NCBI GenBank assembly: GCA_030523505.1
Contig: JAUNIK010000121.1
Coordinates: 1-7,806, forward strand
Reading direction: 5' to 3'
Length of the DNA stretch: 7,806 bases
Origin: Prevotellaceae bacterium
Lineage (GTDB): Bacteria > Bacteroidota > Bacteroidia > Bacteroidales > Bacteroidaceae
In this document: piece by piece, positions 1 through 7,236 of the stretch
Position numbering within the stretch: the first letter of the stretch is position 1
Layout of the letters: the number at the start of each line of letters is the position of its first letter
Translations under genes and position numbers: made by a program
Notes under the pieces: generated by a model
Told to the model about the DNA's origin: nothing
Databases searched by the model: none
The model's input: only the letters and a program-made list of their open reading frames with translations

Positions 1-781
1 ACTGGGGTACACATTCCGAAAGAACCATCAGCATTTTCTTCGTCTTGCGTATTGTTGTCACTGTCACATCGTCAATCTGAGGATAGTCGCTCTCTATCAC
101 TTGGTTCACCGTTGCCAACAATCGTGACTCAAACCCTTGTCTTACTGACTTATAGAACGGATAATATCCTTCGCGCAAATATTTGTTGAAACATCCAAGC
201 ACATTCGTTTTCGAACAGATTTCCATAGCGATTTCCACATGATTGCCGATTAACTGTTCCAATGTCAGACTCTCGTGTTTAATTACGCCCTCATACTCCA
301 AGTACTCCCTGAACGACATTCCTCTCATCTCATACATCACTTGCCTGCGCGAGAGGTCACCCTCATGAGCATCAATTTCAAGCATCGACGAACCTGTATA
401 TACGATATACATCGCCGGATAATTGTCTGACAGATTCTTCAGCATTGTCTGCCATTTCGGTTCGTAATGTATTTCATCTATGAAGATGTGCGTCCCGCCA
501 TGGTTATAATGATAATCCACAAGGTCAAGAATGCTATTGTCAGAAAACCATATATTGTCGAGCGAGACATACAATACCTTTTCAAGGTCTTGCCCCAGGA
601 AACTCTGTTTGATATGTTGCAGCAACAGGGTAGTCTTGCCGCATCCACGAGGCCCCTTTATCCCAATAAGTTTGTCCTCCCAGTCTATCTCATAAAATAG
701 ATATCTATGAAATTCTGTGGGTGTAGCCGCAAGTCTTCTGTTGAAAACCCTTGTAATTTCTTCAATCCTTGATTCATTCAT
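1..781 (-). CDS. AAA_14/DUF4143-type ATPase, 3' end outside the window
   Basis: The reading frame starts at ATG 781-779 and stays open to the left edge, giving 260 residues of a protein that would normally be about 370-400. A P-loop ATPase domain is clear. Walker A is GPRGCGKTT (residues 43-51, K49). Walker B is IFIDEIH (99-105, D102/E103). A sensor-like TGSS follows at 129-132, then SRR at 144-146 and the segment MSFREYLEYEG. The last visible part (about 200-260) resembles the start of the DUF4143 region usual in this family. The family is widespread and often multi-copy in Bacteroidetes and archaea; its cellular role is poorly defined. There is no signal peptide or membrane segment, so it should be cytoplasmic. 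The gene has its own promoter and sits beyond the terminator of the SusCD operon, so it is a separate unit. The family call is firm; the function is unknown. Confidence 0.9.
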   Translation of the reverse strand, partial: MNESRIEEITRVFNRRLAATPTEFHRYLFYEIDWEDKLIGIKGPRGCGKTTLLLQHIKQSFLGQDLEKVLYVSLDNIWFSDNSILDLVDYHYNHGGTHIFIDEIHYEPKWQTMLKNLSDNYPAMYIVYTGSSMLEIDAHEGDLSRRQVMYEMRGMSFREYLEYEGVIKHESLTLEQLIGNHVEIAMEICSKTNVLGCFNKYLREGYYPFYKSVRQGFESRLLATVNQVIESDYPQIDDVTVTTIRKTKKMLMVLSECVPQ

Positions 782-809
782 ATTCAACTGCTATTAGATA
801 TTACGTGGG

Positions 810-841
810 CAAAGATACGAATAATGTTTGGAAACACCAAA
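810..841 (-). promoter_or_regulatory. Bacteroidetes-type promoter of the ATPase gene
   Basis: Read on the minus strand, a -33 box TTTG (838-841) is followed after exactly 20 bp by TATCTTTG (810-817). This matches the TAnnTTTG -7 consensus of the primary Bacteroidetes sigma factor, with its usual 19-21 bp spacing. Transcription would start near 803-805, leaving a leader of roughly 22-25 nt with no Shine-Dalgarno sequence. The space between the boxes is occupied by one of three palindromic repeats. Confidence 0.7.
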
Positions 842-906
842 TATTATCGTAATTTAGTGTTTGCAAACATTAATTATTATATAAATTTAATGTTTGGAAA
901 CATTAA
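822..906. repeat. Three palindromic repeats at an exact 33-bp period, probable operator array
   Basis: The core TGTTTGSAAACA occurs at 825-836 (centre GG), 858-869 (centre GC) and 891-902 (centre GG). Starts are 33 bp apart both times, about three helical turns, so all three face nearly the same side of the DNA. Copy 3 has the longest symmetry, with arms TTAATGTTT and AAACATTAA around GG. Copy 2 has a perfect 12-bp palindromic core. Copy 1 keeps the core but loses symmetry on its right flank. Copy 1 lies inside the ATPase promoter; copies 2 and 3 lie upstream of it. The likely role is binding of a dimeric regulator; its identity is not visible here. Confidence 0.8.
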
Positions 907-932
907 CATGGCTTTCTGCCAAGCGAACCAAC

Positions 933-970
933 AAAAAAAAGAGAGCGTATCATCACGATACACTCTCTTT
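933..970 (-). terminator. Intrinsic terminator of the SusCD operon
   Basis: On the minus strand a 14-bp stem (arms 957-970 and 938-951, one G-U wobble) closes a 5-nt loop (952-956). A run of U residues follows (eight from 940 down to 933, the first three also in the stem). It lies 41 nt downstream of the last lipoprotein stop codon, so it closes the four-gene operon and separates it from the ATPase gene. Confidence 0.9.
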
Positions 971-1011
971 AAAAATTTAACTATAAAAAGTTAGTTTATT
1001 CAGTATGATTA

Positions 1012-1530
1012 TTACTCATAGAATCCACTGTGGCGAACACCTGTATAGCGATAAGTGAAGCCATAATCATCGTCGTCGAAGGCAACCTCTACACAGATAC
1101 TGTCGCAAGGCATTCCATGGATGTTCTTGCCCTGACCGTAGAGAATCTTACCCTTCAAAACCTTAACCTTGCCTTCATCTGGAGACTTGATGTTGTAGGC
1201 AGTGCCCTCGGCAGCAGAGAAAGTGGCGTTTGCATAGTCAACAGCTACCTTCATCTTTATGTCCCAGAAGTTCTTACTGTCGTCAAGCCACATCTCGGTG
1301 TTGTTGTTGGCAGCTGTGTTATAAGTGTTGATTGTGAAAGTGCCCAATCCGTACGGATCTTCATATTGGATAGAACCATCTTCATTGATGGCATGCACCT
1401 GCACATCCCACATTCCAGCCATCTTCTCCACGTTTGTTCCGCCCGGCTCCTCGTCTGTCTCGGGGTCGCAAGAGCTGAAACCGAAGCAAGCGAGCGCGGC
1501 GAACATGAACATTGAAATATATTTCTTCAT
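1012..1530 (-). CDS. Small surface lipoprotein, lipid-binding putative hydrolase-like
   Basis: This 172-residue protein is the last gene of the operon. It begins with a lipoprotein signal peptide: MKK, a hydrophobic stretch, then FSSC with C21 as the lipidated residue. The following DPETDEEP is acidic, like the export signal that sends Bacteroidetes lipoproteins to the cell surface. The mature part starts with a MAGMWDVQV strand, then TYNTAANNNTEMWLDD, and ends with CVEVAFDDDD and YRYTGVRHSGFYE. This overall pattern fits the small beta-rich family named lipid-binding putative hydrolase (PF12888-like), often encoded next to SusC/SusD genes. No catalytic residues can be assigned and hydrolase activity is only a family name. 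It starts 23 bp after the upstream gene stops, with no Shine-Dalgarno sequence in an A/T-only stretch. Family assignment is from memory of motifs, so moderate. Confidence 0.75.
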   Translation of the reverse strand: MKKYISMFMFAALACFGFSSCDPETDEEPGGTNVEKMAGMWDVQVHAINEDGSIQYEDPYGLGTFTINTYNTAANNNTEMWLDDSKNFWDIKMKVAVDYANATFSAAEGTAYNIKSPDEGKVKVLKGKILYGQGKNIHGMPCDSICVEVAFDDDDYGFTYRYTGVRHSGFYE

Positions 1531-1553
1531 AATCGTTTTATTTATTTTTTATT

Positions 1554-2258
1554 TTACTTTAAAATGACATTGAAAGCCATGATGCCAGCATAGCCAACAA
1601 CATAGCTGATTGTGCCTGTTGCAGGGTCGTAGGTGGCGCCATCGCAATAGTCGGCCGAGTCACCCCAACCAGCCACGTAGCTTGAGAGCTGCACAAGACT
1701 GTTGTCGGCAAGGAGCTGGAAATAACCAGTCATTGCATAAGCACTACCATAGCCGGCACGCTGATCATACCAGCCTCCGAGGAAGTCGCTCACGTAGAAG
1801 ATGCCAGGGGCAGCCTTCTTGATTTTCACTGTGTATCCGGCATAATTGGTAATATTACCACCATAATCACGGAATGAGCCATCCTGAGTGGTATATGTTC
1901 CAGAGATGTCTGTCGTAATTGTAGGATCGCAGACAGCCACGGTACGTGTTGCCGTTACGGTGAATCCGTCGGAGTTGGTGGCAGAGTAAGTGATGTAGTA
2001 GAGACCGGGTTGGTCGCTGTCAACGGTGCCAATGGTCTTTACGTTCGAGGTGAAGTCTTCACCATTAAGCGTAGCTTTGCAGCCCTGCTCTGTGTATGTA
2101 GTGCCAATTGGCACCTGCACAAACTCGTCGCCCTGTATCTCAAGAACGGGATAATAGGTGAGTCTGCTGTCAGTCAGTTGGTCGTTGTCGTCGTTGCACG
2201 ATGTGAGCGCAACCATCGAGAGGCAGAGCATCAAGCCATATAAAAATATCTTTTTCAT
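1554..2258 (-). CDS. Surface lipoprotein with Ig-like domain, DUF5011/DUF5012-like
   Basis: This 234-residue protein is the third gene of the operon. Its signal peptide ends in LTSC (C21 lipidated), followed by NDDND, an acidic surface-export-type signal. Residues about 35-111 form a bacterial Ig-like domain, shown by YYPVLEIQGD, VPIGTTYTEQG, and the strand GLYYITYSATNSDGF before TRTVAV. This is the DUF5011-type fold common in Bacteroidetes surface lipoproteins. Residues about 113-234 form a second, glycine- and tyrosine-rich beta domain with SGTYT, YAGYTVKI, GGWYDQRAGYG and an ending AFNVILK, as in DUF5012-type proteins. By position it is an analogue of SusE/SusF: a spacer domain holding a ligand-binding domain away from the membrane. 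Ligand binding is inferred, not shown. It starts 32 bp after the SusD stop. Confidence 0.8.
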   Translation of the reverse strand: MKKIFLYGLMLCLSMVALTSCNDDNDQLTDSRLTYYPVLEIQGDEFVQVPIGTTYTEQGCKATLNGEDFTSNVKTIGTVDSDQPGLYYITYSATNSDGFTVTATRTVAVCDPTITTDISGTYTTQDGSFRDYGGNITNYAGYTVKIKKAAPGIFYVSDFLGGWYDQRAGYGSAYAMTGYFQLLADNSLVQLSSYVAGWGDSADYCDGATYDPATGTISYVVGYAGIMAFNVILK

Positions 2259-2290
2259 ATCTGATAGCTTTTCTTAATTAATAATGTTTG

Positions 2291-3781
2291 TTATTTCACG
2301 TCCCAGAATACAGGGTCAGCCAATGTCTTCACGGCAGGAGTATTCTTGTTCAGCTTGCGTGCTGACGAAGGATAAGGCATGCGCTTGCAGGTCTTGCCGT
2401 TGCCGTAGTAGTTGAGTCCTGGCGAGAACACGTCTCCTGCGGTATATATTGTAGGATCCTTGTATGCCTCCTCTGTTGTAGCAGCCGACTGCACGGGGAC
2501 ATCAGTGCGTCGCATCTCAGACCAAGCTTCCATGTGGTTGCGGTAGAAATATGCTGCCCACTTCTGCATATAGATAAGCTTCAGCTTGTCATTGTCAGAA
2601 GCCTGAGCGTCGAAGTTCACCTTCTCTCCTGCAAGGAAGTCGCTCACTCCGTCAACGCCTCTTGAGGCGAAGTCGGCCTTCACGCCTGCCTCGTAGTCAG
2701 CCTTGGCGGCAGCGGCATCATTGTTGAATCGCAGTTCCACCTCAGCCTTGAGGAAGTCTATCTCGCTCTTAGTGAATACATAAACTGGCATTGCACGTGC
2801 AACGTCGGTATTGATTGTGCTCACATCCTTGTTAAGCACCTTCGTTCCGTCCCAGTCCTGATAGAGTGTGCGTGAGCCAGGCATCAGACCAACATACTTG
2901 CTTGAAGCTGTAGCCGGAAGTATGGCATAGCCGATACGCGGGTCGTTGGTAGCCTGATAGTAGGCAATGAGAGGATGTGCAGCACAGTAGTTGTTTGTGC
3001 CGAGTGAGAACACGCTTCCATACCAGGGGTTATACTGTCCCTCGGCATCGCTATAAACATCATAGGTCACGTCACCTGCGGGCAGCTCGCCTCCAGCCAC
3101 GATAGCCTTGACCTTGGCTGTGTAATTGGATGCATCGATACCGCCGTCAATCAGACGCAGATACATTCTGAGACGCAGTGCATTGGCAAACTGCTTCCAC
3201 TTGGCAAGGTCGCCACCAAGCAGAGGGTCGGTCATGTCCATTGACTCACCAGTGAGAGCAGCTTCAGCCTCATCCATTTCAGCGAGTACACCTTTATATA
3301 CGGTCTCGCCGTCCTCCCATTTGGGGTTAGGATTGGCATTGCCCATGCAAGCCTCCGAATATGGAGCGTCGCTACATGCGTCAACCATATACTGCAGGGC
3401 CAATGCCTTCATCACCTTGCAAGCAAAGAGGTTGGCGGTGTTTGTAGTCTTGCCCTCTATGTCCTTGATGTCCTGCAATGCACCGGCATAGATGGTGCGG
3501 TAGCAACGGTTGAAGAGGTCGGACGACTCGTCGAAATGAAGCTCAGCGATGGTATTGTACTGGTTCTGCTCTGGACGCTGTTCGAAATACTGCACGAAGA
3601 AACCTCCGAGGATGAACATCTGTTCTCCGGGAACATCGACGACGCTGTTGACTACAGCGGGGAACTCCAGTGTAGGTGTGATGTCGCCGGCAGCTGGATA
3701 GTTCGGGTTTTCGTTGATGTTCATATCACAGCTTGACAAGGCAAGCATGCAAGCTGCACTATATAATAATATCTTTTTCAT
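2291..3781 (-). CDS. SusD/RagB-family outer-membrane lipoprotein (SusD_2 type)
   Basis: With the start at ATG 3781-3779 the protein has 496 residues. This start gives a proper lipoprotein signal, MKKILLYSAACMLALSSC, with C18 lipidated. A longer frame begins inside the SusC gene and would bury the signal peptide, so I reject it. Family marks of the SusD-like_2 group (PF12771-like) are DAPYSEA (about 138-144), W195 with FANALRLRMYLRL, the helical TPR-like middle, and EAWSEMRRTDVP near the C-terminus. Known members sit as a hinged lid on the SusC barrel, capture ligand at the surface and pass it in. The start is 14 bp after the SusC stop, so the pair is translated from one message. Substrate cannot be read from the sequence; this subgroup is found in many loci without starch enzymes. 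Confidence 0.95.
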   Translation of the reverse strand: MKKILLYSAACMLALSSCDMNINENPNYPAAGDITPTLEFPAVVNSVVDVPGEQMFILGGFFVQYFEQRPEQNQYNTIAELHFDESSDLFNRCYRTIYAGALQDIKDIEGKTTNTANLFACKVMKALALQYMVDACSDAPYSEACMGNANPNPKWEDGETVYKGVLAEMDEAEAALTGESMDMTDPLLGGDLAKWKQFANALRLRMYLRLIDGGIDASNYTAKVKAIVAGGELPAGDVTYDVYSDAEGQYNPWYGSVFSLGTNNYCAAHPLIAYYQATNDPRIGYAILPATASSKYVGLMPGSRTLYQDWDGTKVLNKDVSTINTDVARAMPVYVFTKSEIDFLKAEVELRFNNDAAAAKADYEAGVKADFASRGVDGVSDFLAGEKVNFDAQASDNDKLKLIYMQKWAAYFYRNHMEAWSEMRRTDVPVQSAATTEEAYKDPTIYTAGDVFSPGLNYYGNGKTCKRMPYPSSARKLNKNTPAVKTLADPVFWDVK

Positions 3782-3795
3782 ATTGTATCGTCGAA

Positions 3796-6700
3796 TTAGA
3801 ATTTGAGTGAAACATTGAAACCATATTTCCTTGAACTTGGGTTGGTTGACCACTCACCGAAGTTACCTTCGAGATCATTACCGAACGATGATGACTCAGG
3901 ATCCATAAAGGTGTTTCCTGAAGGAGTCCACATCAAGAGGTTGTTGCCGTAGAGTGACACTTTCACACCGGTGAGGAATGTATTTGCAAGCCAAGCCTTT
4001 GGCAAATCCCAAGCAAGTACTACCTGGCGAAGCTTGATATAGCTCTTATCCACGAGGAATGAAGAGTCGTAACCAAGATCACCGTTGTTCCAATAGTTGT
4101 AGATATTTGTAGGAGTCAAGGCTACAGTGTTCTCTGAATATGTACCGTCGCCGTTATCCACTACAGAGTTTGGAATAATCCATGGGTTGCGGTCGTTGTA
4201 GGCTGTCTGGATGGCATTTCCCACAAAGTAGTTGATATCCTTTGTACGAGAGTACATCACGCCACCCTTGCGGAAGTCAAAGTCGAACGAGAGGCTTACT
4301 CCCTTGTAGCTGATAGTGTTACCGATACCCATCTGATACTTGCTGTTCATCGAGCCTACGATGGTCTGTTCGGTAGATTTCTTAGGCAGACCGCTTGCAT
4401 CTACAATGACATTGCCATCGGGATCATGCTCTGCGGTATAAGCCTTGAACACACCAAGCTCCTCGCCTACGATAGCATAGAGACCTGTGCCACCTGAGAG
4501 TCCCCAGATGAGCGACTCGCCACCAAGTTCCTCAGGCAGTGAGATTACCTTACTGCGGTTGCGTGTGTAGTTCCATGTCAATGTCCACTCGAAGTCGCGT
4601 GTGCGCACTGGGGTCACTGACACCATTGCCTCGATACCACGGTTGCGGATCTTACCGAGGTTCATGTTCTGTGCAGTATAACCAGAAGCGGGGTCCATCT
4701 CAAGCGAGAAGATCTGCTTGTCTGTGTTGCGGTTGTAGTAAGAGATGTCGAATGAGAAACGGTTCTCAAAGAAAGCCATGTTCAAACCGAACTCAATTTC
4801 GGTTGTCATCTCAGGGCTGAGGTTGTTGCTGCCCAAGGTGTTACCCACTGAGTAAGCATTGTAGTTGCCCTTAGAGAAGGGGAACGAGCTTGAGCCCCAT
4901 CCGCTTGTTGAAGCACTACCCTGGGCGAATACTGAGTTGGTCATATATGGAGCGGCATCATTACCAGTCTTACCCCAAGCGATACGTGCCTTACCGAAGG
5001 TGATGTATTTCTTCAAGTCGGGGTTGAGGAACTTGGTAAAGATAAAGCTACCTGTTATGCCAGGATAGAAGAACGAGCGGTTGCCCTTTGGCAGTGTTGA
5101 CGACCAGTCGTTACGTGCTGTCAGTGTGATGTATGCCCAGTCATCATAGCCGAGTTCAACCTGTCCATACACACCAATCAGACGACGGAGCGACTCATAC
5201 TGAGCTACGGTCGGCTTCTCCGAAGAGTTGGTGAGGTTGAAGTAAGTAGGAATAGTCAAGTTGGTTACGTCAGCCGAGAAATACTTGTAGCGACGCTCGT
5301 TGCCATTGAGACCGAGAGTTGCGTTTACGTCGAGCTTGTCGAAGAACTTGTGGCTATAGTTAAGCATGAGGTTCTGGTCAATCTCGCGACGACGCTCTGT
5401 GCGCTGATATACCTCACCGGTGAGCGACTTCAGTGCATCCTCCCAGTTGGGTGTGCCTGCAAAGAGTGCCGAAAGGTTGGGTTCGCCACTGTCATGGTGA
5501 CCTGTTGTCGTGTCAAGACCGAAGCGGTAGGTGAACTTCAAATCCTTGAAGATATCCCAATCCAACTGGAACTTGCCGTAGAATCGCTCCTGCTCATACT
5601 CGTTCTGATAGTTGTTAAGAATGTAGTATGGGTTGGTCACACCGTAAGGAGTGTAATAGTAACCTGGAGTGTTGAACGGATTGCTGAGGTCTTTCATCTC
5701 CGCAATGCTGATGTCACGCGGAGTCTGCATAATACAGTTGTACATCGAACCAGCCTTCTGTCCAGTAGAAACGAAGCTGTTCTTCTGATAGGCATAGTTC
5801 ATAGATGCACTAAGAGTCACATTCTTGATTTTGTGTGATGCACGTCCTGAGAATGTGTATTTTGTATAACTGTCGGCATCCGTAGGAATGATACCGTCGT
5901 CGTGAATCTGCGAAAGGCTAACGAAGAAGTTGCTCTGGTCGGTAGCTCCGTTGAACGATACGCTGTTGTTATAACGCAAACCAGTATCGAAGAAGTCCTT
6001 CACGTTGTTCTCAATCGGAAGATAAGACTTCAGGTTCTGTGAGTTCTCATATACATTACCATATTTGAGTGTAGAACCGTCGAAGGCAGGACCCCACGAA
6101 CCATTCTCGGTGTCGGTCTTCTCGCCATACCATCCCATACCGAACTCGTTCTGCATCTGTGGCAAACGAAGAACGCTCTCCATCTGGAGACCGCCGTTAT
6201 ACTCAATACCGATACCCTTCTTCTGCTTCTTACCAGACTTTGTGGTGATGAGAATCACACCACTGGCAGCACGCGAGCCGTAAAGGGCTGTAGCGGCAGC
6301 ACCCTTAAGGATTGTCATGCTCTCAACATCGTCGGGATTGACTGCATTGGCACCGTTACCAAAGTCATAACCATTATTAAGCTGATCGCCTGAAGACACG
6401 GATGCGTTGGTCAAAGGCACACCATCGATAACATAAAGCGGTTGGTTGTTTCCTGACAAAGAGCTGACACCACGGATGATGACGGCATTCGATGCTCCCG
6501 GGTCGCTCGATGTGCTCGAAATAGAGACACCAGCCACCTTACCGGCAAGGCTCGACATAACGTCGTTGGTGCGTGCTGCAGCAATCTTGTCACCGTCAAC
6601 AGCTGTAGCTGAATAACCAAGCGCTTTTGCCGAACGCTTGATACCCATGGCGGTAACGACCACCTCGTCGAGGGTCTTTGCGTCTTGCTTCAAAACAATC

Positions 6701-6966
6701 TTCATGCCATTGCTGGCTGAAACATCCACTGTTTCGAGTCCGACAAAAGAAACCCTCAGTTTCTTTCCTGCCGGAACGCTGATAGTGAACTTACCGTTCA
6801 CGTCTGTTACTGTTCCCTGATTGGTTCCTAAGATTTTTACGGCAGCACCGATTACGGGTTCACCGTTCTCCTGGGAAACAACAGTACCAGTCACTTTTGT
6901 TTGTGCCATTGCCATTCCCACAAAAAGGAAAAGGCAAGCCAAAAGCAATTTGATTCTTTTTTCCAT
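3796..6966 (-). CDS. SusC/RagA-family TonB-dependent outer-membrane transporter
   Basis: This 1056-residue protein is the first gene of the operon and has normal length for the family. A signal peptide spans about 1-21 (cleavage after AMA). A carboxypeptidase-regulatory-like domain follows (about 24-95, with VTGTVVSQENGEPVIGAAV and GTVTDVNGKF). Next is the SusC signature LDEVVVTAMG (99-108), which serves as the TonB-box region. The plug domain spans about 115-245, with IIRGVSSLSGNNQPLYVIDG (163-182), NPDDVESMTILKGAAATALY (210-229) and ITTKSG. The rest is the beta-barrel, ending in the aromatic VSLKF that outer-membrane assembly recognises. No extra N-terminal STN signalling domain is present, so it does not look like an anti-sigma-coupled transducer. 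It should import a ligand delivered by the adjacent SusD lipoprotein using TonB energy. The ATG start places the signal peptide correctly. The frame is intact. Confidence 0.97.
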   Translation of the reverse strand: MEKRIKLLLACLFLFVGMAMAQTKVTGTVVSQENGEPVIGAAVKILGTNQGTVTDVNGKFTISVPAGKKLRVSFVGLETVDVSASNGMKIVLKQDAKTLDEVVVTAMGIKRSAKALGYSATAVDGDKIAAARTNDVMSSLAGKVAGVSISSTSSDPGASNAVIIRGVSSLSGNNQPLYVIDGVPLTNASVSSGDQLNNGYDFGNGANAVNPDDVESMTILKGAAATALYGSRAASGVILITTKSGKKQKKGIGIEYNGGLQMESVLRLPQMQNEFGMGWYGEKTDTENGSWGPAFDGSTLKYGNVYENSQNLKSYLPIENNVKDFFDTGLRYNNSVSFNGATDQSNFFVSLSQIHDDGIIPTDADSYTKYTFSGRASHKIKNVTLSASMNYAYQKNSFVSTGQKAGSMYNCIMQTPRDISIAEMKDLSNPFNTPGYYYTPYGVTNPYYILNNYQNEYEQERFYGKFQLDWDIFKDLKFTYRFGLDTTTGHHDSGEPNLSALFAGTPNWEDALKSLTGEVYQRTERRREIDQNLMLNYSHKFFDKLDVNATLGLNGNERRYKYFSADVTNLTIPTYFNLTNSSEKPTVAQYESLRRLIGVYGQVELGYDDWAYITLTARNDWSSTLPKGNRSFFYPGITGSFIFTKFLNPDLKKYITFGKARIAWGKTGNDAAPYMTNSVFAQGSASTSGWGSSSFPFSKGNYNAYSVGNTLGSNNLSPEMTTEIEFGLNMAFFENRFSFDISYYNRNTDKQIFSLEMDPASGYTAQNMNLGKIRNRGIEAMVSVTPVRTRDFEWTLTWNYTRNRSKVISLPEELGGESLIWGLSGGTGLYAIVGEELGVFKAYTAEHDPDGNVIVDASGLPKKSTEQTIVGSMNSKYQMGIGNTISYKGVSLSFDFDFRKGGVMYSRTKDINYFVGNAIQTAYNDRNPWIIPNSVVDNGDGTYSENTVALTPTNIYNYWNNGDLGYDSSFLVDKSYIKLRQVVLAWDLPKAWLANTFLTGVKVSLYGNNLLMWTPSGNTFMDPESSSFGNDLEGNFGEWSTNPSSRKYGFNVSLKF

Positions 6967-7176
6967 AAGTTTTCTCTCTCTAATTTTATAATATTACCAA
7001 AATCGCTGCAAAATTATTAAAAATATCTTAAACACGAACTATTCGCCAACAAATTATTTCAGCAAATATCAATTAATTGACATATATCATTGATTTGTAT
7101 CAAAAAACTTACATTTCGTAACTATTTTGCGCTCAATAATATCATTTTCCTCTTTATTGCCTATATATAATAAATT
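6967..7176 (-). promoter_or_regulatory. AT-rich control region upstream of the SusC gene
   Basis: This 210-bp gap must hold the operon promoter, because a hairpin separates it from the gene to the right. The best -7 candidate on the minus strand is TAATTTTG (7009-7016), a full match to TAnnTTTG about 42 bp before the start codon. No TTTG lies at the expected distance upstream, so the promoter is either weak, activator-dependent or elsewhere. A perfect 12-bp palindrome TCAATTAATTGA (7069-7080) and an inverted repeat TTGAT-N4-ATCAA (7090-7103) lie upstream and could bind a regulator. The leader has no Shine-Dalgarno sequence. Confidence 0.4.
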
Positions 7177-7209
7177 AAGGTGCAGCCTCGGCAATCGGGG
7201 CTGCACCTT
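7177..7209 (-). terminator. Strong hairpin after the right-hand gene, probable terminator
   Basis: Arms 7177-7190 and 7196-7209 pair over 14 bp with a single G-U wobble and a 5-nt loop; T7176-A7210 adds one more pair. It begins 27 nt after the stop codon of the gene at 7237. The minus-strand tail (TTAATTTATTAT) is U-rich but not an unbroken run. The flanking AT-rich DNA is partly self-complementary too. Probable terminator; function not proven. Confidence 0.7.
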
Positions 7210-7236
7210 ATTATATATATATAAATAGAATTATAG

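Noticed and set aside
467..700. 77-codon open frame on the plus strand
   Set aside because: It runs opposite the Walker A and Walker B region of the ATPase gene and has no support of its own.
822..906. CRISPR-like or replication-iteron array
   Set aside because: Repeats are 12-bp palindromes with partly similar 21-bp spacers and only three copies; no cas or replication initiator gene is present, and one copy sits within a promoter.
908..994. 28-residue plus-strand micro-ORF
   Set aside because: It reads straight through the intrinsic terminator hairpin, and I see no promoter or ribosome binding site for it.
1030..1515. 161-codon open frame on the plus strand
   Set aside because: It lies antisense to the small lipoprotein gene, whose signal peptide and family motifs are clear; no recognisable domain or start signal in the antisense frame.
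2278..2294. AATGTTTG half-site resembling the ATPase operator
   Set aside because: Only one arm is present (AATGTTTG followed by TTATTTC), within an AT-rich gap at the end of the SusD gene; chance match.
3782..3853. 24-residue N-terminal extension of the SusD protein
   Set aside because: It overlaps the SusC coding sequence and would hide the lipoprotein signal peptide; the internal ATG at 3781 is the natural start.
5350..5838. 162-codon open frame on the plus strand
   Set aside because: Antisense to the SusC barrel, which is intact and unmistakable; the frame is a codon-bias shadow.
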